A stretch of DNA of 50,183 bases from a virus. Shown in pieces: positions 1 through 8,866 of the stretch. Location of the stretch: IMG/VR virus record IMGVR_UViG_3300009085_000039, positions 1 to 50,183 of that record, one strand, 5' to 3'. Every line of letters starts with the position of its first letter. Within the stretch, counting starts at the first letter, position 1. The notes under the pieces were generated by a model. It saw only the letters and a list, made by a program, of their open reading frames with translations, had not been told where the DNA came from and did not search any database. The position numbers and the translations under genes are program-made.

Positions 1-53
1 ATAGGTTTATAATTTAATTAACCGGAGGGTCCATACCCCCAAAGGAGGACATC

Positions 54-767
54 ATGGGATCGCCTAAGAGTTTTGAGAAAATTACCACTCTAACTTCAGT
101 CACGACTTTAAGTTCAGCGGTTTACAATCCATCTCAGTTTTATTCAACCAATCTGACCAACGGGGCACTTACGTCTGGAACGTCATGGACAGGTGCGAAT
201 GACTTTGCCTCAACAGGGAATAAAGCTGTTTATACTCATAGTTCAGGGGCAGGAACATATACCCAGGCTGTGACGTCTTTAGCCCGTACCGGAAGATCGG
301 AACAGAAGTACAGGTTTATTTACACCGTATCAAGCCCTTCTGGAACCGCACCAACAGTTTCCGTTTCAACGGCTTTTGCGGGAGTTGCGGCGGCTCTTAT
401 TGGGCTTAGTGCGGCAGGGACATATCAAATCGATTTCGTTTCAGCGGCAAATCCAGCGGCGTTTGTCCTTTCGGGAACATCCACCACAACGGGTGCTGCT
501 TCGCTTGACGATCTTGAACTGTACGAGTTTGTTCAATCAAGTGACATCATGCAGGTAAAGAGGGCAGTTATTTCGGTTGAAACTGCATCGGTCAATTTCA
601 CCATAGACGGTTCTATGCCCACCGTTTCTTCGGGGACGTATCAGGGACATCTTCTTGATGCAGGTGATGTTCTCACGTTGAATGAGATTGATGAGATCCG
701 AAAATTCAGGTGTATCAATTCCGTAGCGTCGAATGGTGCCGTTCTTAAAGTCACCTATTCGTTCTAA
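54..767 (+). CDS. Putative virion surface protein, unknown family
   Basis: A 237-residue protein rich in Ser, Thr, Ala and Gly, without a signal peptide or membrane segment. Alternating polar and small hydrophobic residues suggest an all-beta protein. The centre (about residues 35-155) resembles a carbohydrate-binding jelly roll in composition, ending in a SLDDLELYEF-like strand, but no family is recognised. A strong ribosome-binding site (AAAGGAGG) precedes the ATG, and an 11-base gap leads to the next gene. It opens the fibre-like block that follows the internal virion genes if the map is circular. Role inferred from position. Confidence 0.6.
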   Translation: MGSPKSFEKITTLTSVTTLSSAVYNPSQFYSTNLTNGALTSGTSWTGANDFASTGNKAVYTHSSGAGTYTQAVTSLARTGRSEQKYRFIYTVSSPSGTAPTVSVSTAFAGVAAALIGLSAAGTYQIDFVSAANPAAFVLSGTSTTTGAASLDDLELYEFVQSSDIMQVKRAVISVETASVNFTIDGSMPTVSSGTYQGHLLDAGDVLTLNEIDEIRKFRCINSVASNGAVLKVTYSF

Positions 768-778
768 GGAGGTCTGAC

Positions 779-2995
779 ATGAATATCAAACGAGACAACT
801 TTTCAAAGGTGTTTTCAGCGGTAAGACCTACGGAAGCAGATGCGGGATATACTGTTCCTACGTTATGGATTGATACCGCTGCGGATCAGGCATACATTCT
901 TACGGATGTCACCAGCGGTGTGGCTACATGGAAGAACGTAACCGGAGCTTCGACAACGCTTGATGCACAGAACTCTGTTCTTTCGATAGCGACAGCTTCA
1001 AGTGCACCCCCCACGGAAACAACGGGTAACAGGTATCTTTTAAGTTCTACCGGGACACCTCATGCGAATTGGGACGGGGCGTTAAACAACGACATAGTAG
1101 AGTTTGACGGTGCTTATTGGGTCGCCACGACACCTACAGAGGGCATGATAGTAGAGGTAGAAGACGTAAACACCATTTATCTCTATATTACGTCTTGGAC
1201 TGCATGGCAGAATCAGGCATTAACTACGACATCCTCTCCGACGTTTGTTAATATCACCGCGTCGGGGAATACCCCACTTAATCTTACCGGTACGGCGGTC
1301 ACGAAGGGTGTCAACTTTGCCAACGCAACCGTAGATATGAGCGATGCTGACAATACCATGCTGTCTTACGGGACATGGAATGATGAAGTAGACGTTGGGG
1401 CGCATACAGCGCATTTTGTTCCCTGGCAGGTGCATATGCACTCAACATCCGCTTCTGCCTTTGACATTGCCGCCATGAGGCTCAGGGTTGACACGGACGG
1501 GGACAACACAGGTGCGGCGTTACAGGTGCTTCAGCTTCGGTCCTCTATCATCAACGATACCGCTTCAATAGGTACAATGGGCGCAGGACTAAGTATTGAC
1601 GCAGCGTGTAATGTCGATACGGGGGAAGTGGTGGTTGGTGGCTTCTCGATTGCCGGTGCATACAAACCAACTACTGGCGCACCGAATAAGGTTACTGTTT
1701 TACAGGCTTGTAACTGGAATACTTATGCCGGGACTTCTGTCAACTACCTCATTGATGCGTATCAGAATGGCGCAGGGAATACCGTTGACGCTTTACTTAG
1801 AGGAAATGTCATTGCGGGTACGGCGACGGTCGGTGCGGAAATTGCAAATACTTCTGGAACACTAACAACGGGTTTGAAGTTTACAGGAACGATTGGGACG
1901 GACATAAGCCTCCAAAATGGAGAGACAATCAGCAACACAGTAAATGGGGCAATAGCATTAGGTGGTGCTACGAGTATGAAAGGCCCCGCAGCCGTAACCT
2001 CTTTCGCGGGTACGGTAACAGCAGCGGCCTCTACTTCCGTGACATTCTCAAGCGCGGCGGATGCTATCCTTTGCGGGTATAACGCCACTAACCCTGTCTT
2101 GGGTGCAACGCTGATCTCCAATGCCCTTACAAGATATATCGTAAGCTGGACGAACGCCACGACAGCGGTGGTTGATAGCTCAGTAACATGGGCGGGTACG
2201 GTGATTACGAGTTGCCAGTTGCCGATTGCTACGTTTGTGGATTCGAGCGGAGGAGTTGCTGGATGGATTTCGGCTGGCAGAAATATGGTTATATTTGCTC
2301 CTGGTTATTCCGATACGGCTGGGTTGGCTACTATATTGAAATTTGGGAGGCCGGATAAAGCGGACGGCCAGTTTCAATATCGACTTGATAATACTCGTGG
2401 CGACTTATGTTTAGATGGTTTTAGTGGTGGGAATTGGGTCGAGGTGATTCGGTGGGCGGTCACTGCTCGTAATGTTATTATCGGTGGCGTTGTTCCAGGC
2501 ACCTCCGCAGTTAAGATGCTCTACATGGGTTCTGGAACTGATGCCTCAGATTCCCCCGCAGATGCGGCAGGTATTGTGGTTAAAGACAAAGGTGCGGTTG
2601 CTGGAAAAGCCGCTTTCCATATGCGTGACGAAGCAGGGAACAACGGGCCGGTAGCGTTTGGGAACCTTGTCATCACAAGCCACGGGGCAACTGAATCAGC
2701 TACGGCAGATACGATGTATGGTAATGCTCACCTTGTTACGGGCAATTATGTCGTCAGCCTCCCCACGGCAACAGTCGGGTATAACACAACCTTTATGGCT
2801 ACTACTGCGGCGGCTTTCTCCCTCGATTTACTTACTGGAACGGATGTGTTTTACCTTGATGGGGTCGCGCTTACTGCCGGTTACAAAGTTACGTCTGACG
2901 CATCAATAAGAGCCGAAGTCCAAGTGAGATGCCTTGTTACAGGTTTCTATGAAGTAACAACTGTGAATGGTAGCTTCATCGACGGAGGTGCTTAA
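779..2995 (+). CDS. Large beta-rich fibre-like virion protein
   Basis: A 738-residue protein of low-complexity beta character (Thr, Ala, Gly, Val, Asp), as seen in phage tail fibres, tailspikes and head fibres. Residues 1-60 (TLWIDTAADQAYILTDV) resemble the short beta domains found at fibre N-termini. The remainder shows repeated glycine-rich strands. No catalytic motif is recognised. The start has AAGGAGG eight bases upstream, and the stop overlaps the next start (TAATG), so the two genes are probably translationally coupled. Receptor binding is an inference. Confidence 0.65.
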   Translation: MNIKRDNFSKVFSAVRPTEADAGYTVPTLWIDTAADQAYILTDVTSGVATWKNVTGASTTLDAQNSVLSIATASSAPPTETTGNRYLLSSTGTPHANWDGALNNDIVEFDGAYWVATTPTEGMIVEVEDVNTIYLYITSWTAWQNQALTTTSSPTFVNITASGNTPLNLTGTAVTKGVNFANATVDMSDADNTMLSYGTWNDEVDVGAHTAHFVPWQVHMHSTSASAFDIAAMRLRVDTDGDNTGAALQVLQLRSSIINDTASIGTMGAGLSIDAACNVDTGEVVVGGFSIAGAYKPTTGAPNKVTVLQACNWNTYAGTSVNYLIDAYQNGAGNTVDALLRGNVIAGTATVGAEIANTSGTLTTGLKFTGTIGTDISLQNGETISNTVNGAIALGGATSMKGPAAVTSFAGTVTAAASTSVTFSSAADAILCGYNATNPVLGATLISNALTRYIVSWTNATTAVVDSSVTWAGTVITSCQLPIATFVDSSGGVAGWISAGRNMVIFAPGYSDTAGLATILKFGRPDKADGQFQYRLDNTRGDLCLDGFSGGNWVEVIRWAVTARNVIIGGVVPGTSAVKMLYMGSGTDASDSPADAAGIVVKDKGAVAGKAAFHMRDEAGNNGPVAFGNLVITSHGATESATADTMYGNAHLVTGNYVVSLPTATVGYNTTFMATTAAAFSLDLLTGTDVFYLDGVALTAGYKVTSDASIRAEVQVRCLVTGFYEVTTVNGSFIDGGA

Positions 2996-4440
2996 TGAAA
3001 GCCTCTACTAAACGTAAATCAGTCGCCTCCGGTACAGTCACCAGCGGCATGAAGATAAGCGCGACAGATGGTGTTGCCTTCGTTGATTTCACAGCCGCGA
3101 CGTATCTCCCGAACAGCGATTCTACGCCTTTGCCGAACTATCTCGGCCACCTCCTGAGAATCTACGACAGCTCAAACAGGTGGATAGAGGGGTATATCAA
3201 GGCGGCGGGGAGTGCGGAGACGTTTGAAGATGTTATTGGAGGAACAAATCCAGCCTTATTAAACGGTGATTTCGAATCCGCCGAACCTCCTGGAGTCGTG
3301 TGGAGTCGTGGAACTGGATGGGTGATTACTGGTGGGGTGGCTGTCGCGACTGCCGTTGCCGCAAATGTAAGTTTATATCAAAGCCTTACAGGTCTTACCC
3401 CTAATTATCTGTATAAGGCAAGTGCAGATTTTGTTGTTACTACGGGAACAGTGGCGCATAGGTTTGATGCGGTAAATGGGCCAACTATATCTACATCAGG
3501 CACATATTCGCACTACAGAACCATCCAAAACTCAAACATTGACCCTCTGGTTAGGGCATTGACAGAATTTACCGGAACAGTAAATAATTACAGTTGGAGA
3601 AAAGTCCTCACCCCCAGTTCCACCGGCTGCACCATCTCCAACACAAAGGGCGGCTCTGTGATGAACTGGAAGAGCAAGAACGCATCCTTCAACTACAATG
3701 ATTCCAGCTATTCATACCGAATCTACAAGGACAAGGCGGCGGTTGTCGTGGCTACTGACACCATCGCGGCAGGTGCGGCCAAATTAGATACCACCACAGC
3801 AAATGCCTTCTACGGCGGTGCGGTTGATCTCTCAGCCTACCAGACAGGAAAGCATATCCTTGCTCTCTACAACACGACAGGCGGTTACGGGGCTATTGCG
3901 TGGATAAGCGCGGAAGCACCGGCGGGGGAGACACTGGGAGGCGACCTTGTCACTGACCCGTTATTTAATGATGACGGTGCTTGGGCAAAAGAGGAAGCGG
4001 CTTGGACAGTAGATACAACGAATCATTGGGCTGTTGCAACTCTTGTTCGTAATAATTACTGGATAAAAAATACTCTATCTTCGGCTTCAACAGTTGGGAG
4101 TTTATATAAAATCGCCGGAGAATGTCTAACACTTACGAGTTCCACTTGGAATCTTGCCTTTTCTGGATCAACTTCTTTGCCAACTGTTTATTCAAGTACT
4201 GGCGTAAAAACGATATATCTTACCTCCGACCAAATAGGTACAACCGCTGGTTTTTCTGGTAGAAATGACAATACTTCTGGAACATTTGATAATTTCCATG
4301 TGTATAAATTTACCGCCCCCGTCGCCACAGGCGCGCTCCTTCTCTCTACTCGCGGAGGCTCAAGGGGATGGATAAGTAAACACGCATCGTTCGATCCGAA
4401 TTTAGAAATGACCTACAAGATTTACTATGTGGGAGATTGA
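2995..4440 (+). CDS. Fibre-like virion protein, beta-rich
   Basis: A 481-residue protein. Two segments, about residues 75-200 and 315-440, share one layout: an ALLNGDF or DPLFND-like opening, a GW/AW core and a SWRKV or FDNFHVYKF-like end. This suggests an internal duplication of a carbohydrate-binding-like jelly roll. Repeats of the type 'GGSxMNWKSKNASF' and 'GGSRGWISKHASF' end both halves. The similarity to the 54-767 product suggests all three proteins assemble in one fibre complex. Start chosen by TAATG coupling and GGAGG upstream. No enzyme motif seen. Confidence 0.6.
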   Translation: MKASTKRKSVASGTVTSGMKISATDGVAFVDFTAATYLPNSDSTPLPNYLGHLLRIYDSSNRWIEGYIKAAGSAETFEDVIGGTNPALLNGDFESAEPPGVVWSRGTGWVITGGVAVATAVAANVSLYQSLTGLTPNYLYKASADFVVTTGTVAHRFDAVNGPTISTSGTYSHYRTIQNSNIDPLVRALTEFTGTVNNYSWRKVLTPSSTGCTISNTKGGSVMNWKSKNASFNYNDSSYSYRIYKDKAAVVVATDTIAAGAAKLDTTTANAFYGGAVDLSAYQTGKHILALYNTTGGYGAIAWISAEAPAGETLGGDLVTDPLFNDDGAWAKEEAAWTVDTTNHWAVATLVRNNYWIKNTLSSASTVGSLYKIAGECLTLTSSTWNLAFSGSTSLPTVYSSTGVKTIYLTSDQIGTTAGFSGRNDNTSGTFDNFHVYKFTAPVATGALLLSTRGGSRGWISKHASFDPNLEMTYKIYYVGD

Positions 4441-4442
4441 GC

Positions 4443-4763
4443 ATGAAACTCCTTGCCTGGCTTATAATCTTACTTATGTCTGGATGTGGCTACCCTCATT
4501 CGTTTCATCACAAGTATGTCCTTCCCGCTGGTACGGAGATCCATATAGTAAGTGACCGATCACTCTACGACGTAAAGGAAAGAATAGACAGGGATGGCTA
4601 TGTTCACATTCCTTCTTCTTGCACCCCTCGTATATGGGTAACAGGCTACCAGCGCAGAGATGGAAAGATCAGCGTGGATAAGCCTTGGGTACTTGGGCAT
4701 GAGATAGAGGAAGTGCTGAAGTATTGTACAGATGGGACTTACTACTTACCGGAGCATAATTAA
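4443..4763 (+). CDS. Small lipoprotein
   Basis: A 106-residue protein with a hydrophobic N-terminus followed by a lipobox (LMSGC, Cys15), so it is predicted to be exported and lipid-anchored. The rest has several Cys and Tyr residues and no recognised domain. The ATG at 4443 is preferred because GGGAG lies eight bases before it. Candidate roles are an outer-membrane spanin-like lysis factor or a superinfection-exclusion lipoprotein, but nothing seen discriminates between them. Its position inside the fibre block, away from the endolysin, weakens the spanin idea. Confidence 0.6.
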   Translation: MKLLAWLIILLMSGCGYPHSFHHKYVLPAGTEIHIVSDRSLYDVKERIDRDGYVHIPSSCTPRIWVTGYQRRDGKISVDKPWVLGHEIEEVLKYCTDGTYYLPEHN

Positions 4764-6689
4764 ATGGACATACCTTTAATTAACACAAAACTTGCAGGGA
4801 TAGATCAGCTGGTGTCAGAGATCAGAACCCTGGTAAATGAGGTGCCAGTACCTCCCGATCCTCCTGAGCCTCCGCTCCCTGGTGATGATGCGATCATAAG
4901 CCGTATGGTGGGTACGTCCCTTCTTACGATCCGGGGAGCTAGCAAGTACGCAGGGGCGATTGATTTTCTCATCTGGAACGGCAAGGAGTTTGTATCCCGA
5001 ACCTGCACAGGTGATTTGCTCCAGACTGCCCTGGCTTGTAATGACTTGGCTGAGAGATACAATCCCACCGAGGCGGGCAATAGGTCTGGTGAGCCAAGTA
5101 AGCTAATCTCCATGACAGCCAATGGTAACGTGCTGAATACCAAGTGCCAGATGGCGTTCTACCTCAGCCCTGGTGAAGTATCAAATCCCAATGGGGAAGG
5201 CCCACAGACTCTACCTGCTGTAAACACGACGGAGCTGAGCGACTACATCCTTACAAAGAAAGTCACGATAGGCCATGCTTCATCTGACCACGTGATCGAG
5301 TTCCTATTAAACATCCATATCCCTGAACCCTGCAATACCATCATTGAGGCATTGACTGGATACATGCCAGCGGAGTTTAGCTCATTCTATACTTACAACC
5401 ATTCAACTCGTGAGCTATACCCTATCTCTGAGGGGCCAGGCGAGCAACAGTATCCACTTGTCTTTGCTTCCGGTGACACTCACGCGATGGGCTGTTACTG
5501 CCCTGACTTACCTATTCAGAATCAGTATAAGTATCTCGGCTATGGTAGATCCGCTCCACCGTGGGTCGCTGATGGCATGGTCAAATGGAACATGGTCTTT
5601 CGCATGAATGGATTGACTCCCGGAGACTATGCCTTCCGATGCTATGTAATGGTCGGCACGCTCGAGAACGTGCGGGTCTCGATGGTCCAGCTTCACAACT
5701 ACTTTGGCGGGGTAACTCCTACTCCTCCTACGCCTCCTCCTGGGGATGAAATCAAAGACTTCAACCGACTTCCTGAGTGCGACAACCCAAGTGCAATCTA
5801 TTTCAGCGCGGGTAATGTTAACGGTGATATGCACGTCGGAGAGTATGGCTACCAGAACGGGAGAACGAAATCATCCCTCTGGAAATATCCTCACAGCTTT
5901 GTCCGAGACTTCGATTGCGAAGCTATCTTTGATTTGTGTATGCATAAGGGGATCAATCTTCTTGCGCTGGAACGCGGCGGGTGGGGATCAGAAATAGACA
6001 GGGGTATGATCTATCGTCTATCGGGAAACTCATGGATAGAGACTTATAGACATCCCTCTCTGGCATCTGCTCTCAAGATGAAATCGTGTGCCGATGGGTA
6101 CGTCTATGCGACACTCGGTGAATCTTCGGTCCGCTCGCTCGATGGTATAACATGGGGAGTTTACAACGACACGCCTGGATACTGTCAATGGGATGTCACG
6201 GATTCAGGGGCAGATATATGGATCGCCGGAGCGTACGGGGGTGACTACGGCCCAGGGTGTCATCCGGTAGTCTGGAAAAACAGAAGCATGGTGTGGGATT
6301 CGCTACAAGAAGATGCAGGTTTTCTCGGCATTGCGGCTTTTAACGGGAACATATTTTTGGCTCAGGCAAACCCGGCGCAGATTATTCGATTCTCCGATAA
6401 GAAGGTCGTGTTGAATCGCCCAGGACAGGCCAAGTTCACCAAGTTAGTCATAGATGAGTTTGCGAAAACCCTCTACGCAATTACCTGTGTGCCGGACAGC
6501 GCAGCTTCAGGCGCAGAGGTCTGGTCAACAAAGGATGGTAATGCATGGAAGCAGATGCCAGGGCCGTATTCAGTGCCACATCTATTCAATGCCTACTATA
6601 ATCCATCGACAAAAGAGATATGGCTTACTGGCGGGAAATGGTCGCAAAGGTCAGGTGGGTACGGTAGAATATATAAGAGTGTTCGATAG
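4764..6689 (+). CDS. Two-part fibre/propeller-like virion protein
   Basis: A 641-residue protein with two proline-rich linkers, around residues 27-38 (VPVPPDPPEPPLP) and 318-327 (TPTPPTPPPG). They divide it into a short N-terminal helix likely used for attachment, a central beta domain and a C-terminal domain. The C-terminal domain (about 335-641) has repeated strands with W, G and D (SLDGITWGVY, STKDGNAWKQM, IWLTGGKWSQ), typical of sialidase-like or kelch-like beta-propellers. The AUG follows the previous stop directly. Receptor binding is inferred; no glycosidase Asp-box catalytic set was confirmed. Confidence 0.6.
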   Translation: MDIPLINTKLAGIDQLVSEIRTLVNEVPVPPDPPEPPLPGDDAIISRMVGTSLLTIRGASKYAGAIDFLIWNGKEFVSRTCTGDLLQTALACNDLAERYNPTEAGNRSGEPSKLISMTANGNVLNTKCQMAFYLSPGEVSNPNGEGPQTLPAVNTTELSDYILTKKVTIGHASSDHVIEFLLNIHIPEPCNTIIEALTGYMPAEFSSFYTYNHSTRELYPISEGPGEQQYPLVFASGDTHAMGCYCPDLPIQNQYKYLGYGRSAPPWVADGMVKWNMVFRMNGLTPGDYAFRCYVMVGTLENVRVSMVQLHNYFGGVTPTPPTPPPGDEIKDFNRLPECDNPSAIYFSAGNVNGDMHVGEYGYQNGRTKSSLWKYPHSFVRDFDCEAIFDLCMHKGINLLALERGGWGSEIDRGMIYRLSGNSWIETYRHPSLASALKMKSCADGYVYATLGESSVRSLDGITWGVYNDTPGYCQWDVTDSGADIWIAGAYGGDYGPGCHPVVWKNRSMVWDSLQEDAGFLGIAAFNGNIFLAQANPAQIIRFSDKKVVLNRPGQAKFTKLVIDEFAKTLYAITCVPDSAASGAEVWSTKDGNAWKQMPGPYSVPHLFNAYYNPSTKEIWLTGGKWSQRSGGYGRIYKSVR

Positions 6690-6709
6690 GATAAGGGGGC
6701 CACAAATGT

Positions 6710-6934
6710 ATGGATTTCGCTTCTCTTGCTCAGCAATACGGGACACCTGCGTTGGTAGTTGCCATCATCGGATTTGTGGTCTCTCACTTTCTGTCTGGCT
6801 ATTCGAATCACAAAAAAGATGTCTACCGGAAGATTGAGGAGCGTGTGAAAGACGGAATTTGCAAAGAACGACGAGAGGCAATCGACAAACAGATCAACGA
6901 GCACAAGCAGGATGGGAACCATGAACGGATATAA
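6710..6934 (+). CDS. Small membrane protein, holin candidate
   Basis: A 74-residue protein with one membrane segment (about residues 11-29, PALVVAIIGFVVSHFL), then a strongly charged helical tail rich in Lys, Glu and Arg. One hydrophobic segment plus a charged C-terminus fits class III-like holins or Rz/i-spanin-like proteins. It sits upstream of the endolysin gene. It overlaps the next gene by 14 bases. Lysis role inferred from size, topology and position. Confidence 0.5.
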   Translation: MDFASLAQQYGTPALVVAIIGFVVSHFLSGYSNHKKDVYRKIEERVKDGICKERREAIDKQINEHKQDGNHERI

Positions 6935-7454
6935 GAAATCAATACTTGCCGCGATAATCGTACTTGCCTTGCTTGTGGCAGGCGCATGGGTTGATAGGTG
7001 GTACTGGGAACACTGGCCTATGGTTCCTCTCGTTCTACACGGCGATAAGATAAAGATCACTAACGCCAACCGTGAAGTTTGCCAGGGGAGTATGCTGCTG
7101 TATGCAATAGAGGGCGAAAAATTAATGGAATACACCGGGGCCGTGGTGAAGCGACAGCTTATTAATTCCTACGTGATAACCTACCCGGCTTCGCAGCCAC
7201 CTACAAAACCGATGGGGCATATTGATGTAGGTGGACACCTGCATGTCCCGAAGATGGCAGAGGTTGGTGACTGGTACATGCGATGGGAAGTCATAGTTCC
7301 GCTTGGCCCGGAGAAGTACGGGAGAAAATTCAGCATAGCAAAGAACAGTGAGCCGTTCTGGGTTGTGGACTGCGATAATGACAAAGGTGAAAAGGGTGAT
7401 CGTGGCCCGAAGGGAGACAAGGGTGAACCCGGCAAAGGTTTCTGGGGGAAGTAA
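6921..7454 (+). CDS. Membrane-anchored protein with collagen-like tail
   Basis: About 177 residues. An N-terminal signal anchor (around residues 6-23) is followed by a soluble domain of about 125 residues and then a C-terminal Gly-X-Y run (GEKGDRGPKGDKGEPGKG) of collagen type. The second in-frame ATG, at 6921, is preferred because GGATGGG lies just upstream. Collagen-like repeats are known in phage fibre proteins, but joining one to a signal anchor next to lysis genes is uncommon. Function unknown. Confidence 0.6.
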   Translation: MNGYKKSILAAIIVLALLVAGAWVDRWYWEHWPMVPLVLHGDKIKITNANREVCQGSMLLYAIEGEKLMEYTGAVVKRQLINSYVITYPASQPPTKPMGHIDVGGHLHVPKMAEVGDWYMRWEVIVPLGPEKYGRKFSIAKNSEPFWVVDCDNDKGEKGDRGPKGDKGEPGKGFWGK

Positions 7455-7526
7455 ATGACCATCATCCGTTTTATTCTTATCGACTGGTGGGTGTGGCTGA
7501 TTGTTCTGGCGATGAATTGCAGGTGA
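7455..7526 (+). CDS. 23-residue membrane micropeptide (possible)
   Basis: A short ORF encoding MTIIRFILIDWWVWLIVLA plus four more residues (23 in total), almost entirely hydrophobic with three Trp. It starts one base after the upstream stop, with GGGGGAAG upstream as a possible ribosome-binding site. It ends four bases before the endolysin start. Size, hydrophobicity and place between a membrane protein and the endolysin suggest a lysis accessory peptide, but there is no homology evidence. Confidence 0.4.
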   Translation: MTIIRFILIDWWVWLIVLAMNCR

Positions 7527-7529
7527 GGC

Positions 7530-7835
7530 ATGAATACCCTTAGAGTTAAAAGAGCATTGTTCACTTCTCTTGTTCCGATACTGATTAACGAGATGATTTC
7601 AGCAGGGTATATCCCTCTGATTGGAAAAGACGGTCTGAAGCATAGGCCGGGGAGTCTGCACTATGAAGGTTTAGCCGTGGACATCGACCTGTTCAAAGGC
7701 GATGAGTACCAGGATAAGACGGAGCAGCATCAAGTGTTCGGAGAAATGTGGGAGAAGTTACATCCTGATTGTAGGTGGGGTGGAAGATTCAGCGACGGAA
7801 ATCACTACAGCGTAACATACTTAAACAAGGCTTGA
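7530..7835 (+). CDS. Endolysin, M15-family peptidase
   Basis: A 101-residue zinc peptidase of the M15 (VanY / L-Ala-D-Glu endopeptidase) type, which cuts peptidoglycan stem peptides at the end of infection. Visible metal-binding motifs are SLHYEGLAVDID (His44, Asp51) and GGRFSDGNHYS (His92), with a Trp-containing WGGRF core. It is short for the family and has no separate wall-binding domain or signal peptide, so it would need a holin. Holin candidates lie on both sides. Identification is by motif and is fairly secure. Confidence 0.85.
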   Translation: MNTLRVKRALFTSLVPILINEMISAGYIPLIGKDGLKHRPGSLHYEGLAVDIDLFKGDEYQDKTEQHQVFGEMWEKLHPDCRWGGRFSDGNHYSVTYLNKA

Positions 7836-7836
7836 T

Positions 7837-8436
7837 ATGACTCGCATACTCACAGGGCTTCAGACGGATCATCTCGACAATGAAAGATGGGTAAGAATAA
7901 CATCCCCCTTTGTCTGCGAGCTGGATTGTCTAAGAGAGGCAGGGTTACAGTCAAGAGTGACCGTACAGGCTGGTTTTATCCAGGACTTTGAGAGTATCCC
8001 TATCGTCAGAGGTCGGAATAAGCGCGGTGGGACGATACACGATTATCTATCTTGTCATGACTCTATTCCGGTTGTCACTAAGCAGCTCGCGGCGGAAGCA
8101 TATTGGGAGATGAACGTATATACGGATAGCATAGACCACAGTAGAAACTATCCCGTTATGGTCGCAGATTGGGCGCGGAGGTGGAGCAAGTGGGCCGTGG
8201 TCAGAGTATGGCCTGGATACTTCCACAAGAGAAGCATCTATGCGACCTGCAAGGAATTGACTGGATTAGAGGGCGATCCCTACATCACTATTGAGAAGCT
8301 GAAGGCGTTGATCGTCAAGACAAAAGAGGTATCCGCTGACCTAAAAGAAGTAGACGCTGATACGAAAGAAATGGTCAAGGAAACTGATCATGTTACCGAA
8401 GGGTTGAAGGATGCGATAGAGGAGAAGAAGGCATGA
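7837..8436 (+). CDS. DUF1353-like phage protein with helical C-terminal tail
   Basis: A 199-residue protein. The N-terminal 110 residues match the DUF1353 pattern: FIQDFESIP followed by a Gly/Arg turn and GGTIHDYLSC. This phage family is often found beside lysis genes; its role is not established. Residues 150-199 form a Lys/Glu/Asp-rich helix with repeated KEVxADxKE units, probably a coiled coil that is an addition to the usual domain. AAGG precedes the ATG. It overlaps the next gene by four bases. Confidence 0.65.
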   Translation: MTRILTGLQTDHLDNERWVRITSPFVCELDCLREAGLQSRVTVQAGFIQDFESIPIVRGRNKRGGTIHDYLSCHDSIPVVTKQLAAEAYWEMNVYTDSIDHSRNYPVMVADWARRWSKWAVVRVWPGYFHKRSIYATCKELTGLEGDPYITIEKLKALIVKTKEVSADLKEVDADTKEMVKETDHVTEGLKDAIEEKKA

Positions 8437-8630
8437 AAGACATCATCTGCAACGACAAGTTTCTGGTGACCTTTGCCGTGACGATCCTTGGAGTAGGAGC
8501 CTATGGGTGGAGCATCACGACAGGGGTTTCGGCAGAAAACATAATTACCGCTATCGTGTCGGGACTTTTCGGCATGGCTGCTGGAAGATCAATGACAAGA
8601 AACGACGACAAACCCCAAGGGAAGAAATAA
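8433..8630 (+). CDS. Two-segment membrane protein, holin candidate
   Basis: A 65-residue protein with two hydrophobic stretches, about residues 11-27 and 34-50 (NIITAIVSGLFGMAAG), and a charged Lys-rich C-terminus. This is a class II holin-like layout. It is the last gene of the late plus-strand operon, coupled to the DUF1353-like gene by an ATGA overlap, 0.6 kb after the endolysin. This is the best holin candidate by topology; the 6710 gene is the alternative. Confidence 0.55.
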   Translation: MKDIICNDKFLVTFAVTILGVGAYGWSITTGVSAENIITAIVSGLFGMAAGRSMTRNDDKPQGKK

Positions 8631-8693
8631 AGTCACGGGGAGGTATTCACCAGACTAACTTCCTCTCGACCGAGAGCGGGGCAGAAAAAACAC

Positions 8694-8721
8694 TTGACAA
8701 ATGATTTTATTTCCATAGAAT
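8694..8721 (+). promoter_or_regulatory. Sigma70-type promoter
   Basis: TTGACA (8694-8699) and TAGAAT (8716-8721) are separated by 16 bases. Transcription would start near 8728 and run into the stretch that holds the plus ORF and hairpins described for 8728-8866. It lies after the late operon end, where no read-through is needed, so it marks an independent transcript. Confidence 0.65.
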
Positions 8722-8727
8722 AGAGTC

Positions 8728-8866
8728 AACTTAAATCAAAGGAGAATGGCATGAGGCTGGTAACCTCGATAAAAACATCATCAGATTTTCCATTCGTGCA
8801 GGCCACCAACCTGCCCTTTGATAAGCAGCCCCATCGGATTCGTTCTGGTGGGGTTTCTTATTTCCT
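8728..8866 (+). ncRNA. Candidate small RNA with three hairpins
   Basis: Downstream of the 8694-8721 promoter, three stem-loops follow in order: GAGG/CCTC (8753-8767), GCAGG/CCTGC (8798-8814) and CCCCA/TGGGG (8829-8853). The last is followed by TTTCTTATTTC, like an intrinsic terminator. That would give a transcript of about 135 bases. A ribosome-binding site and ATG (8751) lie at its 5' end, so a leader peptide or attenuated mRNA is an equal alternative. Stems are short, so confidence is low. Confidence 0.3.

Noticed and set aside
1762-2160. A 132-codon minus-strand frame opposite the 738-residue fibre-like gene
   Set aside because: The repetitive Val/Ala/Pro composition mirrors the Thr/Ala/Gly-rich gene; no start signal was noticed.
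4150-4165. TTCCACTTGGAA-like palindrome as a further copy of the dispersed element
   Set aside because: The centre is two bases and the arms differ (TTCCA/TGGAA), so it does not match the N4-spaced consensus.
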